From the NCBI RefSeq assembly GCF_000002235.5, contig NW_022145613.1:5878447-5942446 (forward strand): a DNA stretch of 64,000 bases, given 5' to 3'. The notes beneath the pieces are model-generated. The model did no database searches and was not told where the DNA came from. It saw only the letters and a program-made list of their open reading frames with translations. Positions 12,101 through 21,489 of the stretch are shown piece after piece (position 1 is the first letter of the stretch; each line of letters starts with the position of its first letter). Origin of the DNA: Strongylocentrotus purpuratus. Its lineage: Eukaryota; Echinodermata; Echinoidea; Camarodonta; Strongylocentrotidae. Position numbers and translations under genes: made by a program.

Positions 12101-13033
12101 ATTAGGAGCGCTCCCGTGACAACGGTTGCTAAGATACAGTCCCTGTTCATCACCAACCTAGCAGTGTCCGACTTCCTTATGGGCGTTTACATGGTATTGA
12201 TAGGAGTCATGGACATCTACATCGGAGAGTCCTATTTCTGGGAAGGTCGAGCAGATGAGTGGCGCTCCAGTGTCACTTGCCAGATTGCGGGGTTCCTATC
12301 TGTCCTGAGTAGCGAAGCATCGGTCTTCCTTTTGACCTTAATAACAGCTGATCGTTTCATCTCTATCATGTTCCCCTTCAGCCGCCATCGCCTAAGCATC
12401 GCATCTGCTCGTGTTGCTCTGGCTGCCATCTGGATAGTCGCCCTCTTATTAAGTCTAATCGGTGTATTATTGATTAATACCAACCCCGATGCCTACGGCC
12501 TCAGTGATGTCTGCGTGGGTCTCCCATTCATTAGGAAATCAACTGACATCTCCACTGAGATTGACCAGCGTTCGTCTGCTCAGTACAACACGGTGACCTA
12601 TAACGTTGCCTCGGGGTCCACCGTCTCAACGTGGCAGTACTCCATCGCCCTGTACCTTGGTGTCAACCTGGTCAGCTTCGTCATCATCCTCCTCTCCTAT
12701 ATCGTCATCTTCGTCAAGATACGACTGGATCAAGCCGAGGTCGGACGGAAGTCTGCAGCAGCCGTCGAGATCAAGATGGCTCTGAAGATGTTCCTGATCG
12801 TCGGCACCGACTTCTGCTGTTGGATGCCCATCATCATCCTCGGCGTCCTAGTCCAGACGGTCGGGGTTGATGTCACACCCGACATCTACGCCTGGTTGGT
12901 GGTGTTCGTCCTGCCCATTAACTCATCTCTGAACCCCTATCTGTACACCATCATCCACATGTCGTCAAAGAAGCCTGGAAATGAGAAGAGCAAGCAGACG
13001 GTTGTCAGCGTGGTTAATCGGGATAAGGATTAA
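2450..13033 (+). CDS. LDLa- and LRR-containing GPCR (relaxin-receptor/GRL101-like LGR), 5' partial, 11 exons in window
   Basis: This is a G-protein-coupled receptor of the LGR class with an LDLa module (RXFP/GRL101 type), acting at the plasma membrane. Exons read from splice signals and phase are 2450-2560 (LDLa), 2998-3166 (Cys-rich linker), LRRs at 4705-4776, 5127-5198, 6302-6373, 7236-7307, 7994-8068, 9306-9377, 10822-10893 and 11348-11425, and 11917-13033 (hinge plus 7TM). Every junction joins in phase: phase 1 before the linker, phase 2 for every later one, the usual LGR pattern of one LRR per exon. The ligand cannot be told from sequence; relaxin-like peptides bind vertebrate RXFP1/2, while snail GRL101 is an orphan. 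Signal peptide and further upstream exons must lie outside the window. The Y at the junction of LRR5 and LRR6, where Leu is usual, leaves room for a missed or lost exon between 8069 and 9305. Confidence 0.88.
2998..3166 (+). CDS. LGR exon: Cys-rich linker / LRR N-terminal cap
   Basis: The 169-nt exon goes from phase 1 to phase 2, from acceptor aacgccacag to donor CT|GTGAGT. It encodes about 56 residues with three Cys (CPSGFIC, then HYCGSS) and ends in the first beta-strand of the LRR region. By position it is the LDLa-LRR linker and N-terminal cap. The junctions to both neighbours keep the frame. Confidence 0.78.
3285..4724 (+). repeat. Three direct copies of an intron/exon segment (about 192-195 bp)
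   Basis: The segment containing TTCGATGCCTATTGCATGTG, a polypyrimidine tract, an acceptor and the first 25 nt of the first LRR exon occurs three times. The exon starts lie at 3387, 4513 and 4705. Only the third continues into the full LRR exon; the first two run into AGT/TGT triplet repeats and lack a donor. After removing the MITE and one TA, copies 1 and 2 are 195 nt apart, and copies 2 and 3 are 192 nt apart. Confidence 0.9.
3454..4382. mobile_element. Palindromic Tc1/mariner-like MITE with TA target duplication
   Basis: This 929-bp element begins CACTGTCGCTCATAAAGG and ends with its reverse complement. The two arms are long near-perfect inverted copies, so almost the whole element folds back on itself. 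TA dinucleotides flank it (3452-3453 and 4383-4384). The neighbouring duplicate segment shows the same site with a single TA (aatataaTAgtaata), so the empty site is present in the window. Terminal CACTG and a TA duplication point to Tc1/mariner. No transposase is encoded. Each arm contains a SINE/tRNA-like stretch. Confidence 0.9.
4705..4776 (+). CDS. LGR exon: LRR 1
   Basis: The exon is 72 nt, phase 2 to 2, from acceptor tatttccag to donor TT|GTAAGA. It encodes one 24-residue LRR (NLREIHHDDLEVGTFLGLPN and on to LSLL). Two truncated copies of its start lie upstream as possible splice decoys. Confidence 0.85.
5127..5198 (+). CDS. LGR exon: LRR 2
   Basis: The 72-nt phase 2-2 exon lies between acceptor gtcaaacag and donor CT|GTGAGT. 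The repeat contains GLTHLNPGVFEGLARLKKL, a textbook LRR. Confidence 0.92.
5219..5515 (+). repeat. Pyrimidine-rich CTCCTG / CTTCCT microsatellite
   Basis: Imperfect tandem CTGCTC/CTCCTG hexamers lie in the intron after LRR 2. The Pro/Ala- and Leu-rich frames on one strand and the Arg/Ser-rich frame on the other are artefacts of this repeat. The strong pyrimidine bias could form triplex DNA or act as an intronic polypyrimidine tract. Confidence 0.9.
5516..6301. other. Rest of intron after LRR 2
   Basis: AT-rich intronic sequence; I see no exon, RNA gene or recognisable mobile element in it. Confidence 0.6.
6302..6373 (+). CDS. LGR exon: LRR 3
   Basis: 72 nt, phase 2-2, from acceptor tttcattcag to donor TT|GTAAGT. 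The encoded repeat (ILAHNELTMLESWTFKGLFN, then LEYL) fits the 24-residue LRR consensus. Confidence 0.92.
6374..7235. other. Intron between LRR 3 and LRR 4
   Basis: AT-rich, with a short GTA/GTT triplet stretch at about 6980-7035; no other feature seen. Confidence 0.6.
7236..7307 (+). CDS. LGR exon: LRR 4
   Basis: 72 nt, phase 2-2, from acceptor tgtttaaag to donor AT|GTAAGT. It encodes one LRR (YLELNVIHEFNEGCFKDLRR, then IIS). Confidence 0.88.
7308..7993. other. Intron between LRR 4 and LRR 5
   Basis: AT-rich; no exon or element recognised. Confidence 0.6.
7994..8068 (+). CDS. LGR exon: LRR 5
   Basis: 75 nt, phase 2-2, from acceptor ttttcatgcag to donor TA|GTGAGT. The repeat has the LRR core NNTITHIRPGAFQDVGQTLE and is one residue longer than its neighbours. 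Confidence 0.88.
8069..9305. other. Large intron between LRR 5 and LRR 6
   Basis: It holds CT-rich stretches at about 8080-8160 and a (TC)n run at 9050-9175. Two LRR-like traces (about 8459-8525 and 8640-8720) lack compatible splice signals and were not called as exons. Confidence 0.6.
9050..9175 (+). repeat. (TC)n microsatellite
   Basis: A long CT dinucleotide run with CCT interruptions. Ser/Leu-rich frames across it are artefacts. Confidence 0.95.
9306..9377 (+). CDS. LGR exon: LRR 6
   Basis: 72 nt, phase 2-2, from acceptor caaactcaag to donor AT|GTAAGT. It encodes LLHGNLMTSINSSMFIGLTN followed by LQR, a clear LRR. The acceptor has a weak pyrimidine tract. Confidence 0.87.
9378..10821. 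other. Intron between LRR 6 and LRR 7
   Basis: AT-rich sequence with one minus-strand tRNA-derived SINE (listed separately); nothing else recognised. Confidence 0.6.
10250..10491 (-). mobile_element. tRNA-derived SINE
   Basis: On the minus strand the sequence reads like a tRNA head. A box A-like TTGGTTGGGTCAGTCGG (complement of 10459-10475) is followed by a box B GTGGGTTCGAATC (complement of 10418-10430) at tRNA-like spacing, then an unrelated body. Boundaries are approximate, and no target duplication was found by eye. A decayed tRNA gene is less likely given the long body. Confidence 0.7.
10822..10893 (+). CDS. LGR exon: LRR 7
   Basis: 72 nt, phase 2-2, from acceptor attacacag to donor TT|GTAAGT. 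It encodes NFDKNQLKYIEPGAFQNLST plus VSD, a clear LRR. Confidence 0.93.
10894..11347. other. Intron between LRR 7 and LRR 8, with (TG)n
   Basis: It contains a (TG)n microsatellite at about 11165-11218 and otherwise AT-rich intron sequence. Confidence 0.75.
11348..11425 (+). CDS. LGR exon: LRR 8
   Basis: 78 nt, phase 2-2, from acceptor tttattccag to donor TT|GTAAGT. It encodes a 26-residue repeat ending YPGIFDGLDSLKAL, the last LRR before the hinge. Confidence 0.92.
11426..11916. other. Last intron of the LGR gene
   Basis: The reading frame happens to stay open from 11735 into the 7TM exon. The in-phase acceptor ttaattcatag ahead of 11917 and the loss of similarity upstream place the exon start at 11917. 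Confidence 0.75.
11917..13033 (+). CDS. LGR last exon: hinge and seven-transmembrane domain
   Basis: This single exon of about 371 codons ends at TAA (13031-13033). It starts with the Cys-rich hinge of LGRs (CCLLPEQATC, then PLFTC), followed by seven hydrophobic helices. Class A landmarks are LFITNLAVSDFLMGVYM in TM2, ADRFISIMFPF in place of DRY at the end of TM3, CCWMPIIILG in TM6 and NSSLNPYLYTI (NPxxY) in TM7. The Cys of VTCQIAGFL is the usual TM3 disulfide partner. The cytoplasmic tail is short (about 25 residues, Lys/Ser rich). The mixture matches relaxin-receptor/GRL101-like LGRs rather than the glycoprotein-hormone or LGR4-6 types, because of the LDLa module upstream. Confidence 0.94.
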
Positions 13034-13464
13034 TTAGAAGGCATGTCATTCTTTCACGGCAGGCCGATGTACCATCACGTAAGAAGATAATCTTGAAAAG
13101 GACATCTTGACCCAGCCATGGCAATTTGAAGACAGGCCCTCACTCGACTATGTTCAGGGGAGCTTAAAATCATTTCCTCACTTTCGCATTGATCAGCATT
13201 TAGAATAGTTGAACAAATCGTAAAAAGATGGTTAGAAATAGACGTCATATAGTATATCTTTAATTGTACGTATAAAATTATCAAAAAACGGTATTTTTCT
13301 TTCTCTTATATGAATACTTTTTTAAAAATCGATGTCTTATATTCAGAGGTAATAGTGCAATATGCAATTTTAATTGAACATTTGTGTAGTTTAGGATGAT
13401 ATTTGATATCCTGTTGTCGTCTGATGACTTGAATCAGACCATTTGAGTCAGCTTTGACCGTTTA
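13034..13464. other. 3' flank of the LGR gene
   Basis: AT-rich sequence that probably includes the 3' UTR. I do not see a well-placed AATAAA that I would call with confidence. Confidence 0.4.
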
Positions 13465-13662
13465 TTTTGTCTGACTGCTAAGAAAGCATGTGTATGTTTG
13501 TATTAAAGTAAGCAATCAGGGGACCGCCGGGGATCTACGAGGCACTTGGTAATGAGGAGTAATGCCTTTACCAAAGGGCACTAGCGCATCGACTTGATTT
13601 CGAACCCGGGATCCCCCGGTTACGAGACCACTGCTCTACCACTGAGCCATCGCGTCTCTCTG
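13465..13662 (-). mobile_element. tRNA-derived SINE
   Basis: The minus strand carries well-kept Pol III boxes: box A TGGCTCAGTGGTAGAGC (complement of 13633-13649) and box B CCCGGGTTCGAAATC (complement of 13596-13610). A body containing AAAGGGCACT and AATGAGGA follows. The body resembles sequence in both arms of the MITE at 3454-4382, so the two belong to one SINE family. End points are approximate. Confidence 0.78.
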
Positions 13663-15294
13663 ATATAGATATTATACAAAATTTATACCAATTATTATTT
13701 CATTTGAAATAAAAAGATAAATCAATACAAAAATTGATACCTTTGGAAAAAAGGTAGAATAATACAGTTGAAACTTGATCGATATTCTGTAGAAATGGAG
13801 AGTTCCACTGAAAAGCAGAGTATTTTAATTGTGGAACCCTCAATCTACATTTAATTTTTCTATTCAAATCATCTTGTTTCAATAACTCAGTCAAAACATG
13901 AAAATAATGCTTACATAGTCTTGATATAAAATGACGTTTGCAATTTAACATTGTATTTATTTCTAATTATACAATATCAAATTTTGATAAGTATTCAAAG
14001 CATTTTAGGATACAAAATATAAAAGCATAATATTATCATAAATTAAGTCGAAATTCAAAAGAAATTTGAGAAATCCAATAAAAAGCAGAGCTTTTTGGAT
14101 TACTCAAAAACGAAGAAAGATGAAGAAAATACAAACATGCACTGCTCGGGAGTATTAGCATTCATAGGCATAAGAAAAACACAGTAGAGCAATACATGTC
14201 ACAGTGCCTTAAAAGGATGTCACACGTAGCAGTCCACTATGGCGACGTGCAAATCTAAAAGTCCATATTGTCTTGATTTTTCGTCGTCACGTCTAGCATC
14301 ATCGTGTTTAAATTTCTAATTATCAGCCTTGAAAATTATGGAGTCCTCGACCGCTCATGGGTGTTGGAACATAGTCCACTATATCGACGTGCAAATTCAA
14401 AAGTCTCCAATGACAAGGACATGGACACGGACAGGGACAACGAAAAGGGCAAAAACAAGGACTAGGAAAAGGGCAAAGACAATAATGGGAGGGAGACGAA
14501 TGTTGAGGAGAGAGAACAAAAGAACACGAGGGATGAAAGGTCCATGGTTAGATTGTTCGATTAATCGCTGTCTTGTAAATAAGTATTAGTTTCAGCTAGG
14601 GTATATTTTATAAGTAAAGAGATGTTAATGGGCTTGATGCGATTATAATAGGAACCGTTTGGGTTTTTATCTAAAGGAAGGGAGGCTTGGTGCATTGGTC
14701 ATGGTATCATTGCGTGTATTCCAAAATTTCTGGCCGGTTGAAATATTTTTTAGTAGAATGGTTCTCATTAACGGTAAATGGAATTCATTGAAACGCCGAG
14801 TGGGGTACTTTTGAATTGTTTTGTTTGATTGATTGATTGATTGATTGATTGCTTTTATTTCAGTTCATATAACAATTGTTTGCACAATAAAGAACATAGT
14901 TGACAAAGTAAGATCAAAATTACGAAATGAAACAGGAACCTACTGGAAAGCATATAATAACTTGTTTTTGTAGGTTCCCAAGAATAAACATAATATGAAC
15001 ATTATTTTCATAAATCATTTTAAAGTGTCTTAATAATCACAGTAAAATAGATATAATATAATAACATATTTTCATAAACCATTTTAAAGTATCTAAATAA
15101 TCAAAATATACAAAAAGAAAAGAATGACAAAAAGGGACACAAAGGACAGGAAACTGACATAATAAGATAAGACAAGACATGACAAAACAATTCATAACAG
15201 GACAAGATAAACAAAACATGACAGGACAAGACCAAAAAAAAGACATGACAGGACAAAACAAAAACAAAGCTGCACACCCCATACTAGAGGTAAT
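13663..15294. other. Intergenic sequence with simple repeats
   Basis: It holds a degenerate GGACA/AAGGGCAAAGAC stretch (about 14415-14485), a (GATT)n run at 14825-14850 and a GACAA/GACATGACA repeat at about 15118-15262. No gene is recognisable; ORFs here are short and of biased composition. Confidence 0.65.
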
Positions 15295-16132
15295 TTTGTT
15301 TTCATTGCAGCGGACATAAAGATGTTAAAGAGGTTGAAAATCGTCCTTAAAGATTTCTTTGGAACTATATATTTTGTATAAAAGTGACTGTTGAGTGTTA
15401 CCCCAAACCAGCACTACAATAGTTTAAATAAGGTTAAATGAGACTTGCGGAAAGCATAAAAAGGGTGGAAGAGGGAAGGTAGAATTCAAGTTTATCAATC
15501 ACACCGACGTTACGTGAGATTGTTTTGCACATAGAATTAACATGATTTTTCCATGTGAGTTTTTTGTCGGCATTGACATCAAAAACTTTAGTACAAGAGA
15601 CTTCTTTAAGTGGAATACCGTCTAAAGTTATGTCGCCGGGCAAGGTCTATTGATTTGCTAAAAATCATAAATTTGGTCTTTGTTATGTTAAGAGATTTTT
15701 TAAGCTTTTATCCACTGTGTAACTTGTTTAAGTTGTTCTGTTAAGGTGTTCAACAAGGTTATGGGATCTGGGTGTGAAAAGAATAAATTTGTATCATCCG
15801 CGAACAGAATTAAGATAACAAATTTGAAGATGTAGAAAGAAAAAAAATATGCATATTATTAATAACAATGGCCCTAGCAGGCTACCTTGTGGAACACAAC
15901 ATTCTATTTCTTGCAATTGTGAATTAGTCTCATTTAAAGAAACAAATTGTTGTCTTTATCATAAGAGTTATCGACATTGACATTGCCCCACTTAATTTTT
16001 GAGATTTTAGAACTCTTTCCAGATGTGTTCATTGCACTTTTAATAATTTTCTAAGTATTTTTCATATCATACTTGTACCGATTCAATTAATTAGTTTAAC
16101 AATTTTTGTTAGTATACGTAATATTTTCTAAG
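15295..16132 (-). mobile_element. Old LINE (CR1/Jockey-like), 3' portion of a copy split by the LTR element
   Basis: The minus strand shows remnants of a reverse transcriptase in several frames: VPQGSLLGPL near 15847-15900, FADDTN near 15785, the post-RT block ITLDGIPLKEV to LTWKNHVN (15643 downwards), and PYLNYCS near 15425. At its upper end the ORF linker stops at the LTR element and resumes at 20570-20806. It has many stops and frame changes and seems to have lost the first half of the RT. Confidence 0.82.
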
Positions 16133-16137
16133 AGTAA

Positions 16138-16611
16138 TGTGACTGTCTGTGAGGCGAAACGCTGAATAATTACAACGACTCAGGTTTTTACGGGAATGTC
16201 AGTTTATTTTAGAGTCATAACCATCAAGGGAAATGCAACTCTGTCTTTGACGAACGAATCTTTACTCCTTTCACTGCTTTATTCCGTTCTTCTTCCCTTC
16301 ATTCCGTGAAAACTCTGTGCCTCCATAATACTGTAGAAACAGCTCTCAGGAACAAAGGATTCTCCAGAAAACCACAGATTTTCCTCACAAAACAGAAATC
16401 ATGTTGCAAACATGATCATTTCAAATCAGCCAACAACAGGTGGCGCCAAACAAGTTTCTGACCTTCAAACTAGAAAAACTTTAAATAAGAACTGTCAAAG
16501 TAATCTTTGACCAAATGCCCTCTGTTGTTCTATTATTGCAATGTCAAGCTAAATCAATAAATACTAAATAAAATGACTTTAACTAGCAAATACAAAATTA
16601 CAACTTTCACA
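16138..16611 (-). repeat. LTR (3' LTR in element orientation)
   Basis: 474 bp with TGTGA...TCACA termini, identical by eye to the copy at 20091-20564. Confidence 0.93.
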
Positions 16612-17617
16612 TGGCTCCTTTAAATTAGATACTAATTTACCAAACAGTACGAGTTGTAAAATTAACTTTCTTCGTTATCAAACTATAATGTGCCTTTAAG
16701 TCTCTGTTTAGCGGACTAAGTGCTATAATCATAAAGTGGATGATTTACGTCATACACTATTATACCATTTCAAATCTAATGCATAGCTTGTAAACTTTGT
16801 CACTATACTACCATTACAATAAACAAGCATATATGCAATTCTATCTAAATACCTAAGTACCTAGCAAGGCATAAGAACGTTGATATACATGCAATATAAA
16901 TTCTACAATGTCAATCAAATGATCAATGTATAGCATGGAACTCAAACTTGTCCAAAAATGATTGCCTAAATCATTGCTAACAAACACTTTCTGCCAGGAA
17001 AAACCAAGCTATTTTCCTACAGAAAGAGTCCGTTATTTTAAACAACCCAAAAAATGGAACATTTTTCCAGCCAATTTTGCGGCATTCCCCTGGTGCTATA
17101 AATTGAACATACTTGTTCACATAACATGTTGTGCATAGAGAATTTCAAAAAGAATAACTGCCTTTTGTTTCTTACTAGCGACTGTGATTTTAGACTTAAC
17201 CAATAATACTCGACTAGTCTTGCTTCAGTCCTTTACTACAAATTTGTTACTAGACTCAGTTTCAGACTTTACCAAATAAATTTGTCTTCTTCAAAAATCA
17301 AATTGTCCATCATATAATGAACATAAAGTTCGTCTTGCTTTCAGACTCTATGAATAAATATTCTTCTCTGTGCTAGTCTTTTACTCAGACCCTAAATTCA
17401 ATATAATTAGTCTTTACAAAATCCATAAATGTCTAGATAATGACTTTCTGCCATAAACAAAAGTTCCATAAACCTCAGGTTCCTTAGAGTTCAAATGAGG
17501 TCATTTAAATGAGTTCCAAATCTCATACTTAAACTGTTAAAATGTAAATTCCCTTGTTTGTTACTATAAATGTTCTTGGCTCCTTGGCTGGGAATTACAC
17601 TTGGTCTTCTTGCGGTA
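16612..17617. other. Non-coding part of the LTR element interior
   Basis: AT-rich sequence between the LTR and the gag-pol frame; no further element part is recognised. Confidence 0.6.
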
Positions 17618-20068
17618 CTAATAAAACCAATTTGTGAATTGGGCGGTCAAGGTAATAGACAGTGGAGAGTTTCGCTTTCCCTGTCTATTCAGTTCTGGAT
17701 CACCCACTGTGATCTTCACCTTGCGGACATGGCCATCGTCAGACGCGAACACTTGAGCGATTCTTCTCAGCGGCCACGAGTTTCTAGGAATGTTATCGTT
17801 CTTCGTCGGCACGATGTCGTCTAACTTCATGTTGCGCTGTGGCTTCGTCCATTTCTGCCATGACTGTAGTTGGCTGAGGAATTCTTTCCTCCATCGAGAC
17901 CAGAACTTCTTGGCTAGGTGTTGTACTCTTCTCCATCGTTTCTTGGCGTACACATCTTCTCGTGGAAAGTTACCTGGCGGCGGTAATATCACCCTTGATT
18001 TCTGAGTCAACAGGTGATCTGGAGTTAGCGGTACTAGATGAGTCGGCTCATCAAATGAACCCTCTGCTCGCTTTAATCGTCCTCCAACCCGTAAAACTCC
18101 CCTTTCCATTTTCATCTTGTCTGTCAGTGGATCATCCCAGTCAGCACCTTCTCTGCACAATTCCTGAACACTCTGTCTGCCTCTCAATGTCACTGGAGCA
18201 ATCAGTCCAAGAGGATCGTACAGTGACATGACTGTTGAAAGCACTCCTCTTCCGGTGCATGGCTTGTCAGCAAATGTGATGCGAAAGTTGAAGGAATCTG
18301 ATTCTATGCACCACTGCAGACCTATGGCTCGTTCAATCGTCAGCTCATCGTGTAGTAGATTGAGTTCTTTCACACACTTGGCTCGTTCTTCCATAGGCAC
18401 TGCCTGCATTCCCTCTCTTGAGTTGGAAACAATCTTGTGCAGGTGCAGTTTTCCTTCCTTGCAGAGCACTCTAGTCTGTGTCATCAAGTCGACTGCCTCT
18501 ACTGATTTGGGAACAGAGATCAAACCATGGACCACGTATAAGTCACTGTGTACGAAGTTTGCTGCAGCTACACACTTGTCTTTGTGGTCAGTTACAGTTT
18601 TCTTTCGTCCATAATTCGCACACCCTGGTGATGAGGCAGCACCAAACAAGTGTGCCTTCCTTCTATAGTGATGAACTGGTTGCTGGTAATCACCATCAGG
18701 CCACCACACATCACACATGAAGGCTGGCCTTTCCATCCGGAATCTGCACAAGACGCCAGCCAGTGCATTTGTCATTTCCGGTCCTGTCATCAAATGTTCG
18801 TTCAACGATTCTCCTTTATACTGAACACTACAGTCAAAGACGTCTCTCAATTTGTTCGGTTGTTGAACGCCTTGATGTGGAATGTACCAGACTGTTTTCT
18901 TGTAGTCCATGGGTTCTGGTACATACTCTGAATACTCATTCTTGATGAGAGCATCCATTACCTTGGTGTAATGTTCGTGATAGACTACATCCTTTGTGAA
19001 CTTCCGTCTTAAGCCTTGTAGCCTCATCTTGGCTTGGAACACATTGCTTGGCATCAAAGGTTCCTCCATCTTGAGTGGTAGTGGCATTTCGTAGTGCCCA
19101 TTATCCGCAACATGGATGCCATCTTCCATTACTTTCAGAAACCTTTCATCATGCTGCGAATAAGGCCTCTCATTCGTGTCTGCATTGAAACCTGCTTCCA
19201 TAGGTTTCACGATGTGGCTCGGGTTGATATCTTCCTTTACGGCGATAGACTGTGCCAACACTGCATCGGACTTCTGATGTTTGTTGACACCATGTAATTC
19301 AGTGGAGCCTATTAGATCCTCTGAACTGCCTTGATAGTTGGAGTCCACTGTGCCGATGATACTCCAACCCAAATCGGTCTGCGTCCCGAAAGGTCCGTCT
19401 TCGTTGTTGGTGACAGCTGGCGGTCCGTTGTCAACCCTTTCTTTGCACCTGTATTGATAGGAGGCAGTGGAGGAGGTCTTTGAGGCCACTCCATCGCGTA
19501 AGAGGATCAATCTCTTCATTACTTTGTACATCAAACCGGAATGCTTTTCCTCCATCACTTCAAGCTTGTCCTCGCTGTCTTCCTCTTTTGACAAGGCAGC
19601 TGTGACTTCTGCCAGCGTTTCCTGAGTTGCGATGGCGTTCTCGATTGCTAATTGGGTGCCTTTTCGACCATCTCTAATTATTGATGATTCTGAGTTTTCA
19701 TCACTTAACAGCTCCATCAACTTGTTGGCTGTTGTCTGCCACGTTATTATTGCATCCTTCCAGTTCTTGGTTGCAACGCCAAGCTGGTATTGCAACACCT
19801 TGTCGGTTGCAACTGCTTCTACTGATAATCTTGTTTGACCCTCAGCTGATTGTTGCAACACCTTGTCGGTTGCAACTGCTTCTCTTGATGGTCTTGTTTG
19901 ACCCTCAGCTGATTGTTGCAACACCTTGTCGGTTGCAACTGCTGTTTGTCCCTCAGCTTTTTCTTCTCCTTCTATCATCTTGTCTGATCGTTGGAGAGAG
20001 CTTACTTGAAGAGCCGAGAGGCGGTTTAACTCAGGAAAAGGTTGGCTATTTCCCTGAGTTCTTTTCAC
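17618..20068 (-). pseudogene. BEL/Pao gag-pol-like reading frame (fossil)
   Basis: The minus-strand frame of about 816 codons ends close to the LTR at 20091. Its N-terminal third is gag-like and carries three tandem 22-residue repeats containing AVATDKVLQ. The next part holds a pol-type reverse-transcriptase segment with the family-typical VWYIPHQGVQQP, FDCSVQYKGESLNEHL and TGPEMTNALAGVLCRFR. Further pol-like sequence follows (SLYDPLGLIAPVTL; GGRLKRA). The product is shorter than usual BEL/Pao polyproteins, and the element is best read as a broken, probably non-autonomous copy. Confidence 0.85.
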
Positions 20069-20090
20069 TCTTCTGAGAGAGAGTTTTCAC

Positions 20091-20564
20091 TGTGACTGTC
20101 TGTGAGGCGAAACGCTGAATAATTACAACGACTCAGGTTTTTACGGGAATGTCAGTTTATTTTAGAGTCATAACCATCAAGGGAAATGCAACTCTGTCTT
20201 TGACGAACGAATCTTTACTCCTTTCACTGCTTTATTCCGTTCTTCTTCCCTTCATTCCGTGAAAACTCTGTGCCTCCATAATACTGTAGAAACAGCTCTC
20301 AGGAACAAAGGATTCTCCAGAAAACCACAGATTTTCCTCACAAAACAGAAATCATGTTGCAAACATGATCATTTCAAATCAGCCAACAACAGGTGGCGCC
20401 AAACAAGTTTCTGACCTTCAAACTAGAAAAACTTTAAATAAGAACTGTCAAAGTAATCTTTGACCAAATGCCCTCTGTTGTTCTATTATTGCAATGTCAA
20501 GCTAAATCAATAAATACTAAATAAAATGACTTTAACTAGCAAATACAAAATTACAACTTTCACA
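20091..20564 (-). repeat. LTR (5' LTR in element orientation)
   Basis: 474 bp, identical by eye to 16138-16611 and followed by the AGTAA target duplication. Confidence 0.93.
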
Positions 20565-20569
20565 AGTAA

Positions 20570-20806
20570 TCTTATGCTTGAAATATTTTAATTTTGGATT
20601 GTTCAGTAGGTTTAGATTTGAATTTATAAAACAAGTTATTTTTTTTTCTATTAATCGATCTTATAATAGATTTAGTAATTCGATGAAGTCTTGGAGTTCT
20701 TTTGTAATCATTTTTCACCTTTCGGACTGGAATTATAGTATTCAATTTGGAATCAATTATATTCATACAGTTTTCAAATGATGAGTTAGCGTTCAAGTGC
20801 ATTTTA
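20570..20806 (-). mobile_element. Old LINE, upstream piece of the copy split by the LTR element
   Basis: The minus-strand frame (20572-20802) has IIDSKLNTIIPVRKV and a Lys/Arg-rich run ending FYKFKSKPTEQSKIKIF. This is the linker usually found between endonuclease and RT. It continues across the LTR element into 16132 downwards (KYDMKNT, then SKISKIKWGNV), so both pieces are one LINE. Confidence 0.75.
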
Positions 20807-21489
20807 TATACAGAAGGTCAATCAGTTTCTTAAGGTGGGTTCAGTAATCATACGTCTTTTTCAACTTTCTTTCGCTGACCTATTATACTCTTTTTTTCAA
20901 AGGAGACTAAATCTGTTTAGAATTGCAACCTCTAAATAAGTTCGTGTATTATATCCTCTTGTGATTATTATTATAATGAATGCTTGTGATAGGCTAGTGC
21001 ATAATTGACTTACCTTTTTGATCTTTCGATATTCCTGCATTGACTCGATGTACACATTATTGCACACACTGTGTAAAAGCTGCTGCATTTGTGAAAAATT
21101 TGAATAAAAATTCACCCGAACACGGTTATTGGTATTTCTTAATAGTATTTTGTATTTGTATTTATTAACATTTATTTCCTTCTCAACAGGACAATATGAA
21201 ACACAATGTATATATACATGATATATGTAACAACTATTTCAACATTTCGTTGACAATCAGCCGTAAACGAAAGACTTCATGCATGGCTGATTGTCAACGG
21301 AACGGAGTTCAGTCTGTTGTCAACTCTGTTTGTTGCTTCGGCAGGCACCCAGTGAAAACGAATTCGTTTGATAAAATTATGGAAATGCAAGCACTACTTT
21401 AAACAAACAGAACTTTGTCATTCCTTGCTCATTTTTCCTGATTGAAAGGACAGAAACTCAACTTTCTAGAAATGTGATTTTCTCTTTGA
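20807..21489. other. Intergenic sequence with a perfect inverted repeat
   Basis: Mostly AT-rich and unassigned. It holds the 15-bp inverted repeat listed at 21248-21299. Confidence 0.5.
21248..21299. repeat. Perfect 15-bp inverted repeat, 22-nt loop
   Basis: CGTTGACAATCAGCC (21248-21262) is followed after 22 nt by its exact reverse complement (21285-21299). RNA from either strand would form a stable hairpin. No pairing beyond 15 bp except a possible wobble; function unknown. Confidence 0.85.

Larger units (their letters stand above)
16138..20564 (-). mobile_element. BEL/Pao LTR retrotransposon, recent insertion
   Basis: Two 474-bp direct repeats (16138-16611 and 20091-20564) that look identical by eye begin TGTGAC and end TTCACA. 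They bound an internal region coding on the minus strand. AGTAA flanks both sides (16133-16137 and 20565-20569), a 5-bp target duplication. The internal protein resembles BEL/Pao gag-pol. Ends, LTRs and target duplication are whole, but the internal region is short for the family, so it looks broken in a few places. The lack of visible LTR divergence implies a recent insertion. It landed inside an older minus-strand LINE. Confidence 0.93.
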
